A DNA stretch of 64,000 nt, taken from positions 186,001-250,000 of the forward strand of contig CAVPIM010000010.1 of assembly GCA_963704995.1 (NCBI GenBank), in the 5' to 3' direction. This document shows, piece after piece, positions 9,063-20,016 of the stretch. The translations under genes and the position numbers were made by a program. Source of the DNA: RYN-230 sp963704995. GTDB taxonomy: Bacteria > Actinomycetota > Actinomycetes > Streptosporangiales > Streptosporangiaceae. Position 1 is the first letter of the stretch. Each line of letters opens with the position of its first letter. The notes beneath the pieces were generated by a model that saw nothing but the letters and a program-made list of their open reading frames with translations, was not told where the DNA came from and did not search any database.

Positions 9063-9665
9063 CTAGCCCACGGACTGAGTCAGGGTGGCGCTGTAGGCGC
9101 CACCGACGGCCGCGTCGGGCACGGTCAGCGAGATCGTGGGATCCCACGAGGCGGTGTTGTTCCCGGTGACGGTGGCGGTGACGACATCCTGCGGGCGTAC
9201 CGGAGAGCGTGATGACGTGTCCCTCTGTCGCAGCGTTGCTCGTCCCGGTGACCGTGATCGTGCCGGGAGTGTAGGTGGCGAGATCGGCCGGGATGATCTC
9301 GGGCGTGGTGCCGCCGCCGCCGACCAACGTCCAGTCGGTGGACGACGCGGTCGCCGTCCAGGTGCCGCCGAGCGTGGCCCGGAGGTCGGTGACCACCACG
9401 TTCGCGCCGAGGCGCCGGCCAGGGTGCCGGAGATCGCGCCGCCCGGGGCGGCCTGAGCCGAGGTCGGCGCTGGTCGGGGCGGTCATGGTGAGTCCGCCGG
9501 TGGTGACCGTGAAGGTCACCGTGGTGTCCGGGTCCCGCCCGGGCCCCCGGCCAACCCCGTGGCCGGAGTCGCTGAGGCGTTCGTGGCGGCAGATGCCGCG
9601 GTCGCGGTCAGCCCGGTCCCGATAACTATCGCCAGGCTGACGGCTAGGCGCAGTGATGCTCGCAA
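9063..9665 (-). CDS. Small secreted protein with WxL-like domain, several frame breaks
   Basis: The start is read as TTG at 9665 behind GGGGGA, giving a signal peptide (LRLAVSLAIVIGTGLTATAA). The coding frame changes near 9535, 9440, 9415 and 9195, but net length is exactly 201 codons and homology is continuous. The mature protein aligns with the last 130 residues of the giant adhesin at 18356-18773: MTAPTSADLG/MTAPASASLG, VTDLRA/VTDGRG, GTWTAT/ANWTAT, NTASWDP/NTTATWNP, and VGGAYSATLTQSV/VGGTYTATITHSV. This spacing of two tryptophan motifs and a GTYTATL-like end is that of WxL domains, although Leu after the Trp is replaced. The partner gene follows downstream. Confidence 0.68.
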
Positions 9666-10139
9666 TGGATCCCCCGATTCCCGGGCCCGGCCTGCGCCGG
9701 GCCGTAGCTGCGGTCATCGTCCACTTCCATCTACACCAGCATGGTTACCCGGAGTACATACACGAAAACGCTGCGTAGTGGCAAGAACCGACACGCCACC
9801 GGATTTCCGCGACTTCGTTCCGGCCGGCCGGCTGGCCAGAGCGGCGGTAGTGAGCTCTGCGGTTAACCACTCTGCGCGAGGAATGAACCGGTCCTGCGCA
9901 TTCCTTGACCAGCTTTATCAGGTCTTGACCAAGGCATATTAATTCGACGAGCACCGGCTGCTCACACGGAGCCAGACGCGGCGGCTGCGAGCGGTGCGGA
10001 GCCCAGCTCCGCTCGGGAGGCGAATGCCGCCGGGCAATCCGGGCAACTCGCCGGCGGCGGTAATTACTCAACGTAATCAGCGATTACTGATAGTTATGTT
10101 CGCGTGACGCGGATATCCTACCGGCGGAGCCACCGGATA
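9666..10139. promoter_or_regulatory. 474-bp divergent intergenic region of the WxL-like locus
   Basis: Lies between the divergent starts at 9665 and 10140. It is less GC-rich than its flanks around 9890-9945, with a repeated TTGACC at 9905-9910 and 9925-9930 upstream of an AT-rich TATTAA at 9937-9942. Spacing does not match a standard promoter exactly. No gene is seen here. Confidence 0.4.
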
Positions 10140-13100
10140 ATGCGGCGCGTTGTGGCCGTGACGCTGCTGATCGGCACGGTCACCGTGGGGATGACGGTGT
10201 CGGCCCCGAGGGCATCCGCGGCGGGGACGGTGCTGTTCAATCAGCCGTTCCACGACAACACCGTGGACGGCCCGGCGGGCTCGGTGTTCCTGCCGGCCAG
10301 CACCGAGCAAGACCAACGTCGCCTGCCTGTCCGCCGCGGGCAACGCTACCGCCAACCCGCTGGCCAGCTGCGCCGCGCCGACCGATGCGCAGGGTTCGGG
10401 CAAGCTCCGCCTTACCTCCAGCGGCGACGGGCCTGGAGGGCGGGGTCTTCGCCAGCACCAGCGTGCCCACCTCGCAGGGCCTGGACGTGACCTTCAACTC
10501 CTACCAGTACGGGGGCAGCTTCGGGGCGGACGGGATCGCGTTCGTGCTGGCCGCCGCCGATCCCGGCCAATCCGGCCCCGCCTTCGGTCATCGGCCAGTC
10601 CGGCGGATCCCTCGGGTACTCAGCCCAGAATTCCACCAACGCCGGCCTGAGCCACGGCTACCTGGGAATCGGCATCGACCCTTACGGCAACTACAGCAGC
10701 AAAGTCGAGGGCACGGGCTGCACCGACCCGGCCAACATCGCCCAGCGAATGCCCGGTCAGGTCGTGGTGCGCGGGCCCGGAAATGGCACGGTCGGGTACT
10801 GCCCGGTGCAGAGCAGCGCGGCGACGGCGACCTCGCCCGCGCTGACCCTGCGGGCCACCACCCGGGCCGCCTCGCTGGTCCCGGTCGAGGTGGTCTTCAA
10901 CCCGACTTCGTCGCCGGTGACCACGGCTTCCGGCCTGACGGTCCCGGGAGGCGACTACGACGTCACGTTCACCCCGATAGGCGGCACGGCCAGGAGCCTG
11001 GTCGGCGCCCTGCCCGTCGGTCCCTCCGGGCTGTACCCGGCGAGCTGGGTCAATGCCAACGGGATCCCCAAGCAGCTGACCTTCGGCTGGGTGGGGTCCA
11101 CCGGCTCGAACACCGACTATCACGAGATCGATAACGCGCTGGTGAGCACCCTGAACCCGGTTCCCCAGCTCGCGGTCTCCCAGACCAGTTACGCCGCGGC
11201 GACGCTCGTCGCCGGGCAGCCCGGTCACCTACCAGGTCGCGGCCAGTTCCTCAGGCGCGACGGAGAACTTCCCGGTGACGGTGACCGAGACCCTCCCGAG
11301 CGGCGTCCTGCCGGTCGGGGCCGCAGGTACGGGATGGGCGTGCGGGGCGCCGATCGGGCAGCAGATATCGTGCACGAGCAGCACCAGCCCGTTCACCAGC
11401 GGGACGATCACGGTGAACGGGGTCGTGAACTCCAGCAGCGTCACCCCGGCCCTGGTCCAGTCCAGCACCAGCGCGGTGGCGTCCTCCAGCGACGCCAACC
11501 CGGGGATGTCGTCGAGCGCGCCGGCCGGCACGGTGCCGGCCCCGCCGACCGGCATCAAGCCTGACCCCCACCAACGGCTCGCCCGGCCGCGGCACCGACG
11601 TCACGGTGCACGGCAACAACCTCAGCGGGGCGACGGCCATCGAGATCGGCACGACCGCCGAGTTCGCGGCGGGCACGCCGACCACCCTCGGTGCTGTGCG
11701 CGGCGCCGGCGCCTGGCTGTTTCACCGATCACGAGCGACAACAGCATCGATATCTCGTCGCATGCCGGGTCACCCGTCGGGGACAGTCGTGGTCAAGGTG
11801 GTGAGCCTGGGCATCGCCGGCGTCGGCAGCTACACCTACAACACGGGCCCCACCCTGGTGTTCCCCCCCCGCCGGGCGGTGAGGTCGATGTCGCCTACAG
11901 CGACCAGCTGACGGTGACCGGCGGCACCAGCCCGTTCACCTGGTCGGTGAGCACCGGGGCCCTGCCGCCTGGGCTGACCCTCGGCGCGTCCACCGGGCTG
12001 CTGTCCGGGACGCCGACCACCGCGGGCAGCTACGCGTTCACGGTCAAGGTCACCGACAGCGGCGGCCTGAGCGCCACCGAGGCGGTGACCCTGGCCGTCA
12101 TCGCCGGGCCGTCGCTGAGCTTCCCGGCCCCGCCGGCGGGCTGGACGAACACCGTCTACAGCAACACGCTGACGGTGTCCGGGGGGACCAGCCCGTTCGC
12201 CTGGTCGGTGAGCAGCGGCAGCCCTGCCGGCGGGTATCAGCCTGAGCGCTGACGGGATCCTGAGCGGCACGCCGACGGCGGCCGGCACCGCCAGTTTCAC
12301 GGTCAAGGTGACCGATGCGAACGGGCAGAGCGCCACCCAGGCCACCAGCATCACGCATCAGCGCCGGGGTCTCGACGACGTTCGCCGCCCCGCCGGCGGC
12401 GGTCGAGCGGCGCCCCGTACAGCGCCACGCTGACCGCCACTGGCGGCACCCTTCCCTACACCTGGTCGGTGAACGCGGGAACCCTGCCGCCCGGCCTGAC
12501 CCTCAGCTCCGCGGGCGTGCTGGCCGGGACGCCGACCACCGCGGGCAGCTACCCGTTCTCGGTCAACGTGATCGACAAGAACAACGGCATCGCCACCGCC
12601 TCGATCACCCTGGTGGTCGGCCCCGGCCTGAGCCTGACCTTCGGTACCCCGCCGGCCGGGCAGGTCGGCGTCGCCTACACCGACACGCTGACCGCGGCGG
12701 GCGGCACCACTGCCTTACACCTGGTCGGTGAGCGCGGGGACGCTGCCCGCCGGGATCACGCTGGGCGCCTCCACCGGGGTGCTGGCCGGCACCCCGACCG
12801 CGGGCGGCACCTCCAACTTCACGATCAAGGTGACCGACGCGACCGGCCAGACCGCCACCCAGCCGACCGCGATCACCATCCTGGCCGGGGCGATGACCAT
12901 CGCCGCGACCGCCAGCGTGGCGACCACGACCCCGGGCGGCACGGTCAGCTACACGGTCAAGGTGACCAACTCCGGCCAGGTCGCGCTGACCGGCGCCACG
13001 TTCACCGACCCGCTGGCCGGGGTGCTGGACGACGCCAGCCTACAACAGCGACGCGTCCGCCACCGCAGGCACGCGTGTCGTTCACCAGCCCGAACCTGAC

Positions 13101-16100
13101 CTGGACCGGGAACCTGGCCATCGGCGCCAGCGCGACCATCACGTTCTCGGTGACGGTGAACAATCCCGACACCGGGAACAAGATCCTGGCCAGCACGATC
13201 ACGTCGACGACCCCGGGCAGCAACTGCGCGTCCGGCAGCACCGACCCTGCCTGCACCGTCAGCATCCCGGTCTCGGTGCTGACCATCGCCGCGACCGCGA
13301 GCGCCTCCACGGCCACCCCCGGGACCACGGTCAATTACACGGTCACGGTGACCAACTCCGGGCAGGTCGCGTATCCGGCGGCGGCGTTCACCGATGCGCT
13401 GGCCGGGGTGCTGGATGACGCCAGCTACAACAACGACGCGAGCGCGACCGCGGGCAGCGTGTCGTTCGCCAGCCCGAACCTGACCTGGACCGGCAGCCTG
13501 GCGGTCGGCGCGAGCGCGACGGTCACGTTCTCGGTGACGGTGAATAGCCCTGACGCCGGGAACAAGGTCCTGTCCAGCACCATCACCTCGGCCAGCGCCG
13601 GGCAATAACTGCGCCAGCGGCAGCACCGACCCGCGCTGCGCGACCGCCGTGACGGTGCTGGTGCCGGGGCTGACGATGGCGGTGACGGCGAATACCGCCA
13701 GCACGACGCCGGGGGCGACGGTGGGCTACACGGTGACGGTGACCAACTCCGGGCAGACCCCGTACACGGGGGCGGCGTTCACTGACTCGCTGGCGGGGGT
13801 GCTGTCGGATGCCAGCTATAACGGCGATGCGTCCGCGACGGCGGGGAGTGTGTCGTTTGCCAGCCCGGACCTGACCTGGACCGGGAACCTGGCGGTCGGG
13901 GCGTCCGCGACGGTCACGTTCTCGGTGACGGTCAAGAATCCTGACCCCGGCGACAAGCTGATGGTGGACAAGGTCACCTCGGCGACCGCGGGCAGTAACT
14001 GCCCGGCCGGGGGCACTGACCCCCGCTGCTCCAGCTCGATCCCGGTGCTGGTGCCGGGCCTGAAGATCGCGGTAGTCGGCGGGGTCGGCCACGACGACGC
14101 CAGGGGCGGTGGTGCATTACACGGTGACGGTGACCAACTCCGGGCAGACCCCATATACCGGGGCGACGTTCACCGACCCGCTGGGCGGGGTGCTGGATGA
14201 TGCCGCCTACAACAGTGACGCATCCGCGACCGCGGGGACGGTGTCGTTCGCCAGCCCGACCCTGACCTGGACCGGGAACCTGGCGGTGGGGGCGTCGGCG
14301 ACGGTCACGTTCTCGGTCACGGTGAACAATCCTGATACCGGGAACAAGATCCTGGCCAGCACGATCACCTCGGCGACGCCGGGCAGCAACTGCGCGGCCG
14401 GCAGCGGCGACGCGCCCTGCACCGTCGACGGTGAACGTGGCCGTGCTGGCCATCGTGAACAGCTCGGATGTGAGCACCACCACGCCGGGCGGGGTGGTCC
14501 GGTTCACCGCCACGTTCACCAACGCCGGGCAGGTCGCCTACACCGGGATCACGATCGCGTCCAACATCACCAACGTGCTGGACGACGCCACCCCGAACGG
14601 GGACCAGACCGCGACGTCGGGGACGCTGACGCTGACCAGCACGGGGATTTCCTGGACCGGGAGCATCCCGGTCGGCGGCACGCGTCACGGTGACCGGCAC
14701 GGTGACCGTCAACAACCCCGATACCGGGAACCAGGTGCTGGCCAGCACCCTGGCCACCGCCGCGGCGGGCAGCAACTGCCCGGCCGGGGGCACCGATCCC
14801 GCCTGCTCGGTCCAGCGTCACCGTGCTGACCCCGGCGCTGACGATCGTGAAGACCGCGAACGCCAGCGCCGCGGTGCCGGGCCAGACGGTCGGTTACACG
14901 GTCACGATCACCAACACCGGGCAGACTCCTTACACGCGGTGCGGTGGTGACGCGACTCGTTCGCGGAGATGGCTGACGACGCGGTCTATAACGGTGACGC
15001 GTCCGCGACGGCGGGGTCGTTGTCGTTCACCAGCCCGGTGCTGACCTGGACCGGGGACCTGGCGGTCGGGCGCGTCCGCGGTGATCACCTACACGGTGAC
15101 GGTGAACAATCCTGATACCGGCGACAAGCTGGTCATCAACACCGTGAGCTCGGCCGCGACCGGGTCGAGCTGCCCGCCGGGTTCGGTGGCCGCGGCGTGC
15201 CGGGTGACGGTGCCGGTGCTGACCCCGGCGCTGACGATCGTGAAGACCGCGGCGACCACGTCGGGCAGCAACGCGGTCGCGACCCCGGGCGGGGTGGTGA
15301 CCTACACGGTCACGGTGACCAACACCGGGCAGGTCCCCTACACCGGGGCCGGCGTTCAGCGACCCGCTGGGCGGGGTGCTGGACGACGCGGCCTACAACG
15401 GCGACGCCGCGGCGACGGCGGGCACGGTCACGTTCGCCAGCCCGGTGCTGTCCTGGACCGGGGATCTCGACGCCGGGCGCGGCCGCGGTCATCACCTATT
15501 CGGTGACGGTGAACAACCCGGATACCGGGGACCAGTCGCTGGCCAACACCGTGACGTCGGCCACGCCGGGCAGCAACTGCCCGGCGGGCGGCGGGGACGC
15601 CCGATGCACGGTCACCGTCACCGTGGTCGCCGCGGCCGCGCTGACGTTCACCCAGACCGCCGCGGCGCCCTCGGCGGTGGCCGGCGGCACGGTGGCCTAC
15701 ACGATCACGATCGTCAACTCCGGGGGCGTCGCGGCCACCGGGGCGAGTTTCACCGACCCGCTCGGCGGGGTGCTGGACGACGCCGCCTACAACGGCAACG
15801 CGGTGGCCAGCTCCGGGACCGTCACCTTCGCCAGCCCGGACCTGTCCTGGACCGGGGACGTGCCCGCCGGCGGGACGGTCACCATCACCTACACCGTCAC
15901 GGTGAACAATCCGGACACCGGCAACAAGATCCTCACCTCCACGATCACCTCCCCCTCGGCCGGGCAGCAACTGCCCGGCCGCCAACCCCGGCCTGCGGTG
16001 CACCGCCACCGTGACCATCTCCCAGCTGACCATCAATTTCACCGCGAGCACCGCCACCACCACCCCGGGCGGGGTCGTCCGCTACACCGCGACGCTGGCC

Positions 16101-18773
16101 AACACCGGGCAGACCCCGTACGTGGGGATCAGCGTCGGCACGGACTCCACAGGGATCTCCGACGACGCGACCGGCAACGGTGATGAGACCGCCAGCTCCG
16201 GGCACCCTGTCGGTCGGCGCGACCGGGGCGGTGTGGACCGGGGATATCCCGGTCGGGCCAGACCGTCACCATCACCTCCACCGCCACGGTCAACAACCCC
16301 GACACCGGTAACCACGTCCTGACCGCGACCGCGGTGTCGGCGGCGCCGGGAAACAACTGCCCGGCCGGCGGCACCGACCCGGCGTGCACCCCGGTTACCG
16401 ACGTGCTGACCCCGGGCCTGAGGATCATCAAGACTGCTGACGCCAGCACCGCGGTGCCCGGCCAGGTGATCGGCTACACCATCACCATCACCAACACCGG
16501 CCAGACCCCCTACAGCGGCGCGACCGTGACGGACTCGTTCGCGCAGATGGCTGACGACGCGGTCTACAACGGCAACGCCACCACCACCAGCGGGTCGCTC
16601 TCGTTCAGTCAGCCCGGTGCTGACCTGGACCGGGGACCTCGCGGTCGGCGCATCAGCGGTCGATCACCTACACGGTCACGGTGAACAATCCTGATACCGG
16701 CGACAAGCTGGTCATCAACACCGTCAGCTCCACCGACCCCGGGCTCCACCTGCCCGCCCGGCGCCACGACCACCGCCTGCCGGGTCACGGTGTCCGTGCT
16801 CACCCCCGCGCTGACCATCACCAAGACCGCCAGCACTACCACCGCCACGCCGGGCTCCACCGTCAGCTACACGATCACCGTCACCAACACCGGCCAGGTC
16901 CCTTACACCGGCGCGAGCGTCACCGACCCGCTGACCGGCGTCCTGGACGACGCCGCCTACAACGGCAACGCCAGCCGCGACCACCGGCACCGTCTCGTTC
17001 ACCAGCCCGAACCTGACCTGGACCGGTGACCTGAACCCCGCCGCCGCGGCCACCATCACCTACACGATCACCGTGCACAACCCCGACACCGGCGACCACA
17101 TCCTGGCCAACACCGTCACCTCCGCCACCCCCGGCAGCAACTGCCCGGCCGGCGGCACCGACCCGCGCTGCACCACGACCACCGACGTGACCGCCCTGAC
17201 CATCACCAACACCGCCAGTGCCAGCACCACCACCCCCGGCTCGGCGGTGGCTTACACCATCACCATCACCAACACCGGGCAGACCCCCTACGACGGTGCG
17301 GCCGTCACCGACCCACTGGCCGGCATCCTCGACGACGCCGCCTACAACGGTGACGCCACCGCGACCGCCGGGTCAGTCACCTTCACCAGCCCGGACCTGA
17401 CCTGGACCGGGGATCTCGCCCCCGGTGCCGCCGCGACCATCACCTTCACCGCCACCGTGGACAATCCCGATTCCGGTGACAAGTCCCTCACCGCCACCAT
17501 CACCTCCGCAGCGGCCGGGAACAACTGCCCGGCCGGCGGCACCGACCCCCGCTGCACCGCCACCGTCACCGTCCTGACCCCCGCCCTGGCCATCACCAAG
17601 ACCGCGTCGGTGAGCACCACCACCCCCGGCTCCACGGTGGGCTTCACCATCACTGTCCACAACACCGGCCAGACGCCCTACAGCGGGGCGAGCGTCACCG
17701 ATCCGCTGGGCGGCGTGCTCAACGACGCCACCTACAACAGCGACGGGGCCGCGTCCATCGGCACTGTCAGCTTCGCCAGCCCCGTGCTGACCTGGACCGG
17801 TGACCTGGCCACTGGCCAGACCGCCACCATCACCTTTACCGTCACCATCAGCAATCCCGACCTCGGCGACAAACGCCTCGTCAACACCGCCGTCTCTGCC
17901 GCCGCCGGCAGCAACTGCCCCAACGGCAGCACCGACCCCGCGTGCACCACCACGGTGACGGTCCTCGTGCCGGCCCTGACCATCACCAAGACCTCGTCGG
18001 TGAGCACGGCCACACCCGGCTCCACGGTGGGCTACACGATCACCGTGGACAACACCGGCCAGACCCCCTACACCGGGGCGAGCGTCACCGACTCGCTCAC
18101 CGGCGTGCTGGGCGACGCCGCTTACAACAACAACGCGGCCGCGTCCACCGGCACCGTCAGCTACGCCAGCCCCGTGCTGACCTGGACCGGTGACCTCGCT
18201 ACCGGCCAGACCGCGACCATCACCTACTCGGTCACGGTGAACAATCCCGACACCGGCGGCCAGGTCCTGTCCAACACCGCCGTCTCGGCGGCGACGGGCA
18301 GCACCTGCCCGTCCGGCAGCACCAGCCCGGGCTGCGCCGCCACCGTCACCATCGTCAGCGGGGTCCTGGCCATGACCGCCCCGGCCAGCGCCAGCCTTGG
18401 CTCCGCCGCCCCTGGCGGCACCATCAGCGCCAGCCTGGGCGCCGTCCAGGTCACCGACGGCCGCGGGTTCGGGGCCAACTGGACCGCGACGGTCTCCACC
18501 AGCGCGTTCACCACCGGCCGGGGCACCCCGCCCGAGACCATCCCGGCCACAGACGTCACCTACGGCATCAGCGCGCTCAGCCAGACCACCGGGCCAGCCA
18601 CCTTCGGCTTCGTGCCGCTGACCAACCTCAGCGCCGCCCCGCAAGCCGTGGTCACCGCGACCAACGTGACCGGCAATACCACCGCCACCTGGAACCCTCT
18701 GATCAACGTGTCAGTGCCCGCCAGCGCGGTCGGCGGCACCTACACAGCCACCATCACCCACTCCGTCTCCTGA
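10140..18773 (+). CDS. Giant repetitive surface adhesin: L-type lectin, TIG, He_PIG, 14 DUF11 repeats, WxL-like C-terminus (many frame breaks)
   Basis: Start taken as the ATG at 10140 (GGAG at 10127), which opens a signal peptide ending near PRASAAG. A GTG at 10104 is also in frame but lacks a ribosome site. Domain order: L-type lectin-like (about 10220-11150; YGGSFGADGIAFVLA, GYLGIGIDPYGN); a DUF11-like segment (11150-11540); TIG/IPT (11560-11860); four He_PIG-like domains (about 11880-12895; TGGTSPFTWSVSTGALPPGL); 14 DUF11-type repeats (12895-18355); WxL-like domain (18356-18773). Roughly 30 single-base frame changes fall between 10300 and 17000, yet each side stays homologous and net length is 2,878 codons. 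The part after 17073 is clean. Predicted to be exported and bound at the wall through the DUF916 partner. No LPxTG motif. Confidence 0.75.
12895..18355 (+). repeat. Array of 14 DUF11-type repeats, about 385-390 bp each
   Basis: Each unit runs through TPGxxVxYTVTVTNTGQ, a D-L-GVLDDAAYNGD block, SPxLTWTGDL, an ITYTVTVNNPDTG strand and a CPAGGTDPxC pair. Approximate starts are 12895, 13280, 13665, 14050, 14437, 14823, 15220, 15640, 16020, 16410, 16800, 17190, 17578 and 17970. Each unit has two Cys that could form a disulfide. Units 5-7 and 9-11 pair off as a higher-order repeat of about 1.58 kb. Confidence 0.8.
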
Positions 18774-19573
18774 GGCCCGTAGCGGCGCTCAGCCAGCACG
18801 CCGCCGCCGGACCCGGCAGGCCGGCCACGATGACGAGCGCGGCCGCCGCGAGCACGGCGAGAACGCCGACGGCATAGCTGGGCACGCGGGTGCGGCGCGG
18901 CGGCCCGGCGGCCGAGGATGTAGCGGCCCGGCGGGCCGAGGCCGCGGCCGGAGCGCCGGGCAGCCGGTCCAGATGGGCGGCGCAGACGATCGGCGTGCGG
19001 CTGTCCGCCAGGGCCGCGCAGGCGACGGCGGCCAGCCGCGACTGCCGGGCGGCCAGTCGGGTCACCTGCACCCGCAGGCTGAAGGTGTCCTTCCCGCCGG
19101 GGGAAGGTCCGCATGCCAGGTGACGCCGCTGGCCCGGGCGACACCGTGGCTGCTGGCTGAGACGAGCCGCAGGCCCGGGGGCAGGGTCTGGGTGATCTTG
19201 AGCGGCGGCGATCTGCGCGCACCGCTGTTCTGGACCAGCACCGTATAGGTGAGCCGGTCACCCACCTGCGCCATGGTCCGGCCGTCGCCGATGCTGATAC
19301 GCAGTCCGGGGACCTGCGGCAGGCGGGCAGCGGCAGTCGGGGACGAGGCCTTCGCCTTCGCGGTCGGGCGCGCGGCCCGCGGCTTCGCCGTCGGGGTTCG
19401 GCCGCGATCCGCGCCACCGGGGACGTGGCCGTGGCCCTCGCGGCCGGCGACGGGCTGGAAACCGCGGCTACCGTTACGCCATGCAGCGAAAGCAGGGCAA
19501 CAGGAATTGCCGCGAATGGAATGGCCAGGACCGGGCCGCGCGGGGTATTCCGTGGATCTCGTGAGATTCTCAC
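18754..19573 (-). CDS. Secreted/membrane protein with one DUF11-like domain, two frame breaks
   Basis: Begins at 19573 with MRISRDPRNT and a signal-like hydrophobic segment (VLAIPFAAIPVALLSL), followed by an Ala/Thr/Pro linker. A frame change near 19390-19400 leads to a DUF11-like domain (DRLTYTVLVQNSGA, LPPGLRLVSAS, VTWHADLPP), and another near 19095 leads to a C-terminal membrane segment (YAVGVLAVLAAAALVIVAGL). The total is one base over a multiple of three. Its 3' end overlaps the adhesin stop by 20 bases in convergent orientation. The shared DUF11 theme suggests it belongs to the same surface system. Confidence 0.55.
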
Positions 19574-20016
19574 CTGACCTGCTCTCGCAAATTAGATTGA
19601 ATGGCATCTGCGGAACTCCGCAAAGAGACTGGTCAGATCCTACTCGCGAGATTGCCCTCGTCCGGGGGTGTTTTCGTACAGCTCAGAGACGGGAAGCCCG
19701 GACCGTAACTTCGTGTTTGGCATTCGCCCCAGCTGAACCACATGAGTCCCAGAAATGCGGATCACGTCCCTTTCCGAGCATATTATCCGGATGTGTGATT
19801 ATTTTGATTTCAGTTTTACATCTGGCTCCGCGTCGCACGTCCGGCAGGGCGTCGTCATCCGTTCCGGGAGCGGGCCCATGGCCGGGCAAACCGCTGCTGG
19901 TCAATTTCCAGATGTCTGGGAGCTGGGCCGATTCCGTTGACCAGCGCGGGCCCGGATCCGCATCGTGGAACCACGAACAGATGGCCGCGCTGCGGCCTGC
20001 GCGCAAGGACGGTGTG
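19574..20016. other. 443-bp intergenic region, AT-richer
   Basis: Lies between the divergent DUF11 gene and the FHA gene. The stretch 19740-19830 is clearly AT-richer than its flanks and probably carries promoters. The open frame running through it has no ribosome site and no codon bias, and I see no gene. Confidence 0.5.

Noticed and set aside
12949..15690. Long minus-strand frames antisense to the DUF11 array
   Set aside because: They recur with the repeat period and simply reflect the reverse complement of repeats. No domain or start signal.
12895..18355. CRISPR array or satellite repeat
   Set aside because: The repeat unit is about 390 bases, codes for DUF11-type domains and has no spacer structure.
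10140..18773. Decayed pseudogene
   Set aside because: Frame breaks leave homology intact on both sides, net length is a multiple of three, and no internal deletions or frame-specific decay are visible. Consensus error explains the pattern better.
19249..20016. Upstream extension of the FHA gene
   Set aside because: The frame is open but has no ribosome site or coding bias, crosses an AT-rich promoter-like stretch and overlaps the antisense DUF11 gene.
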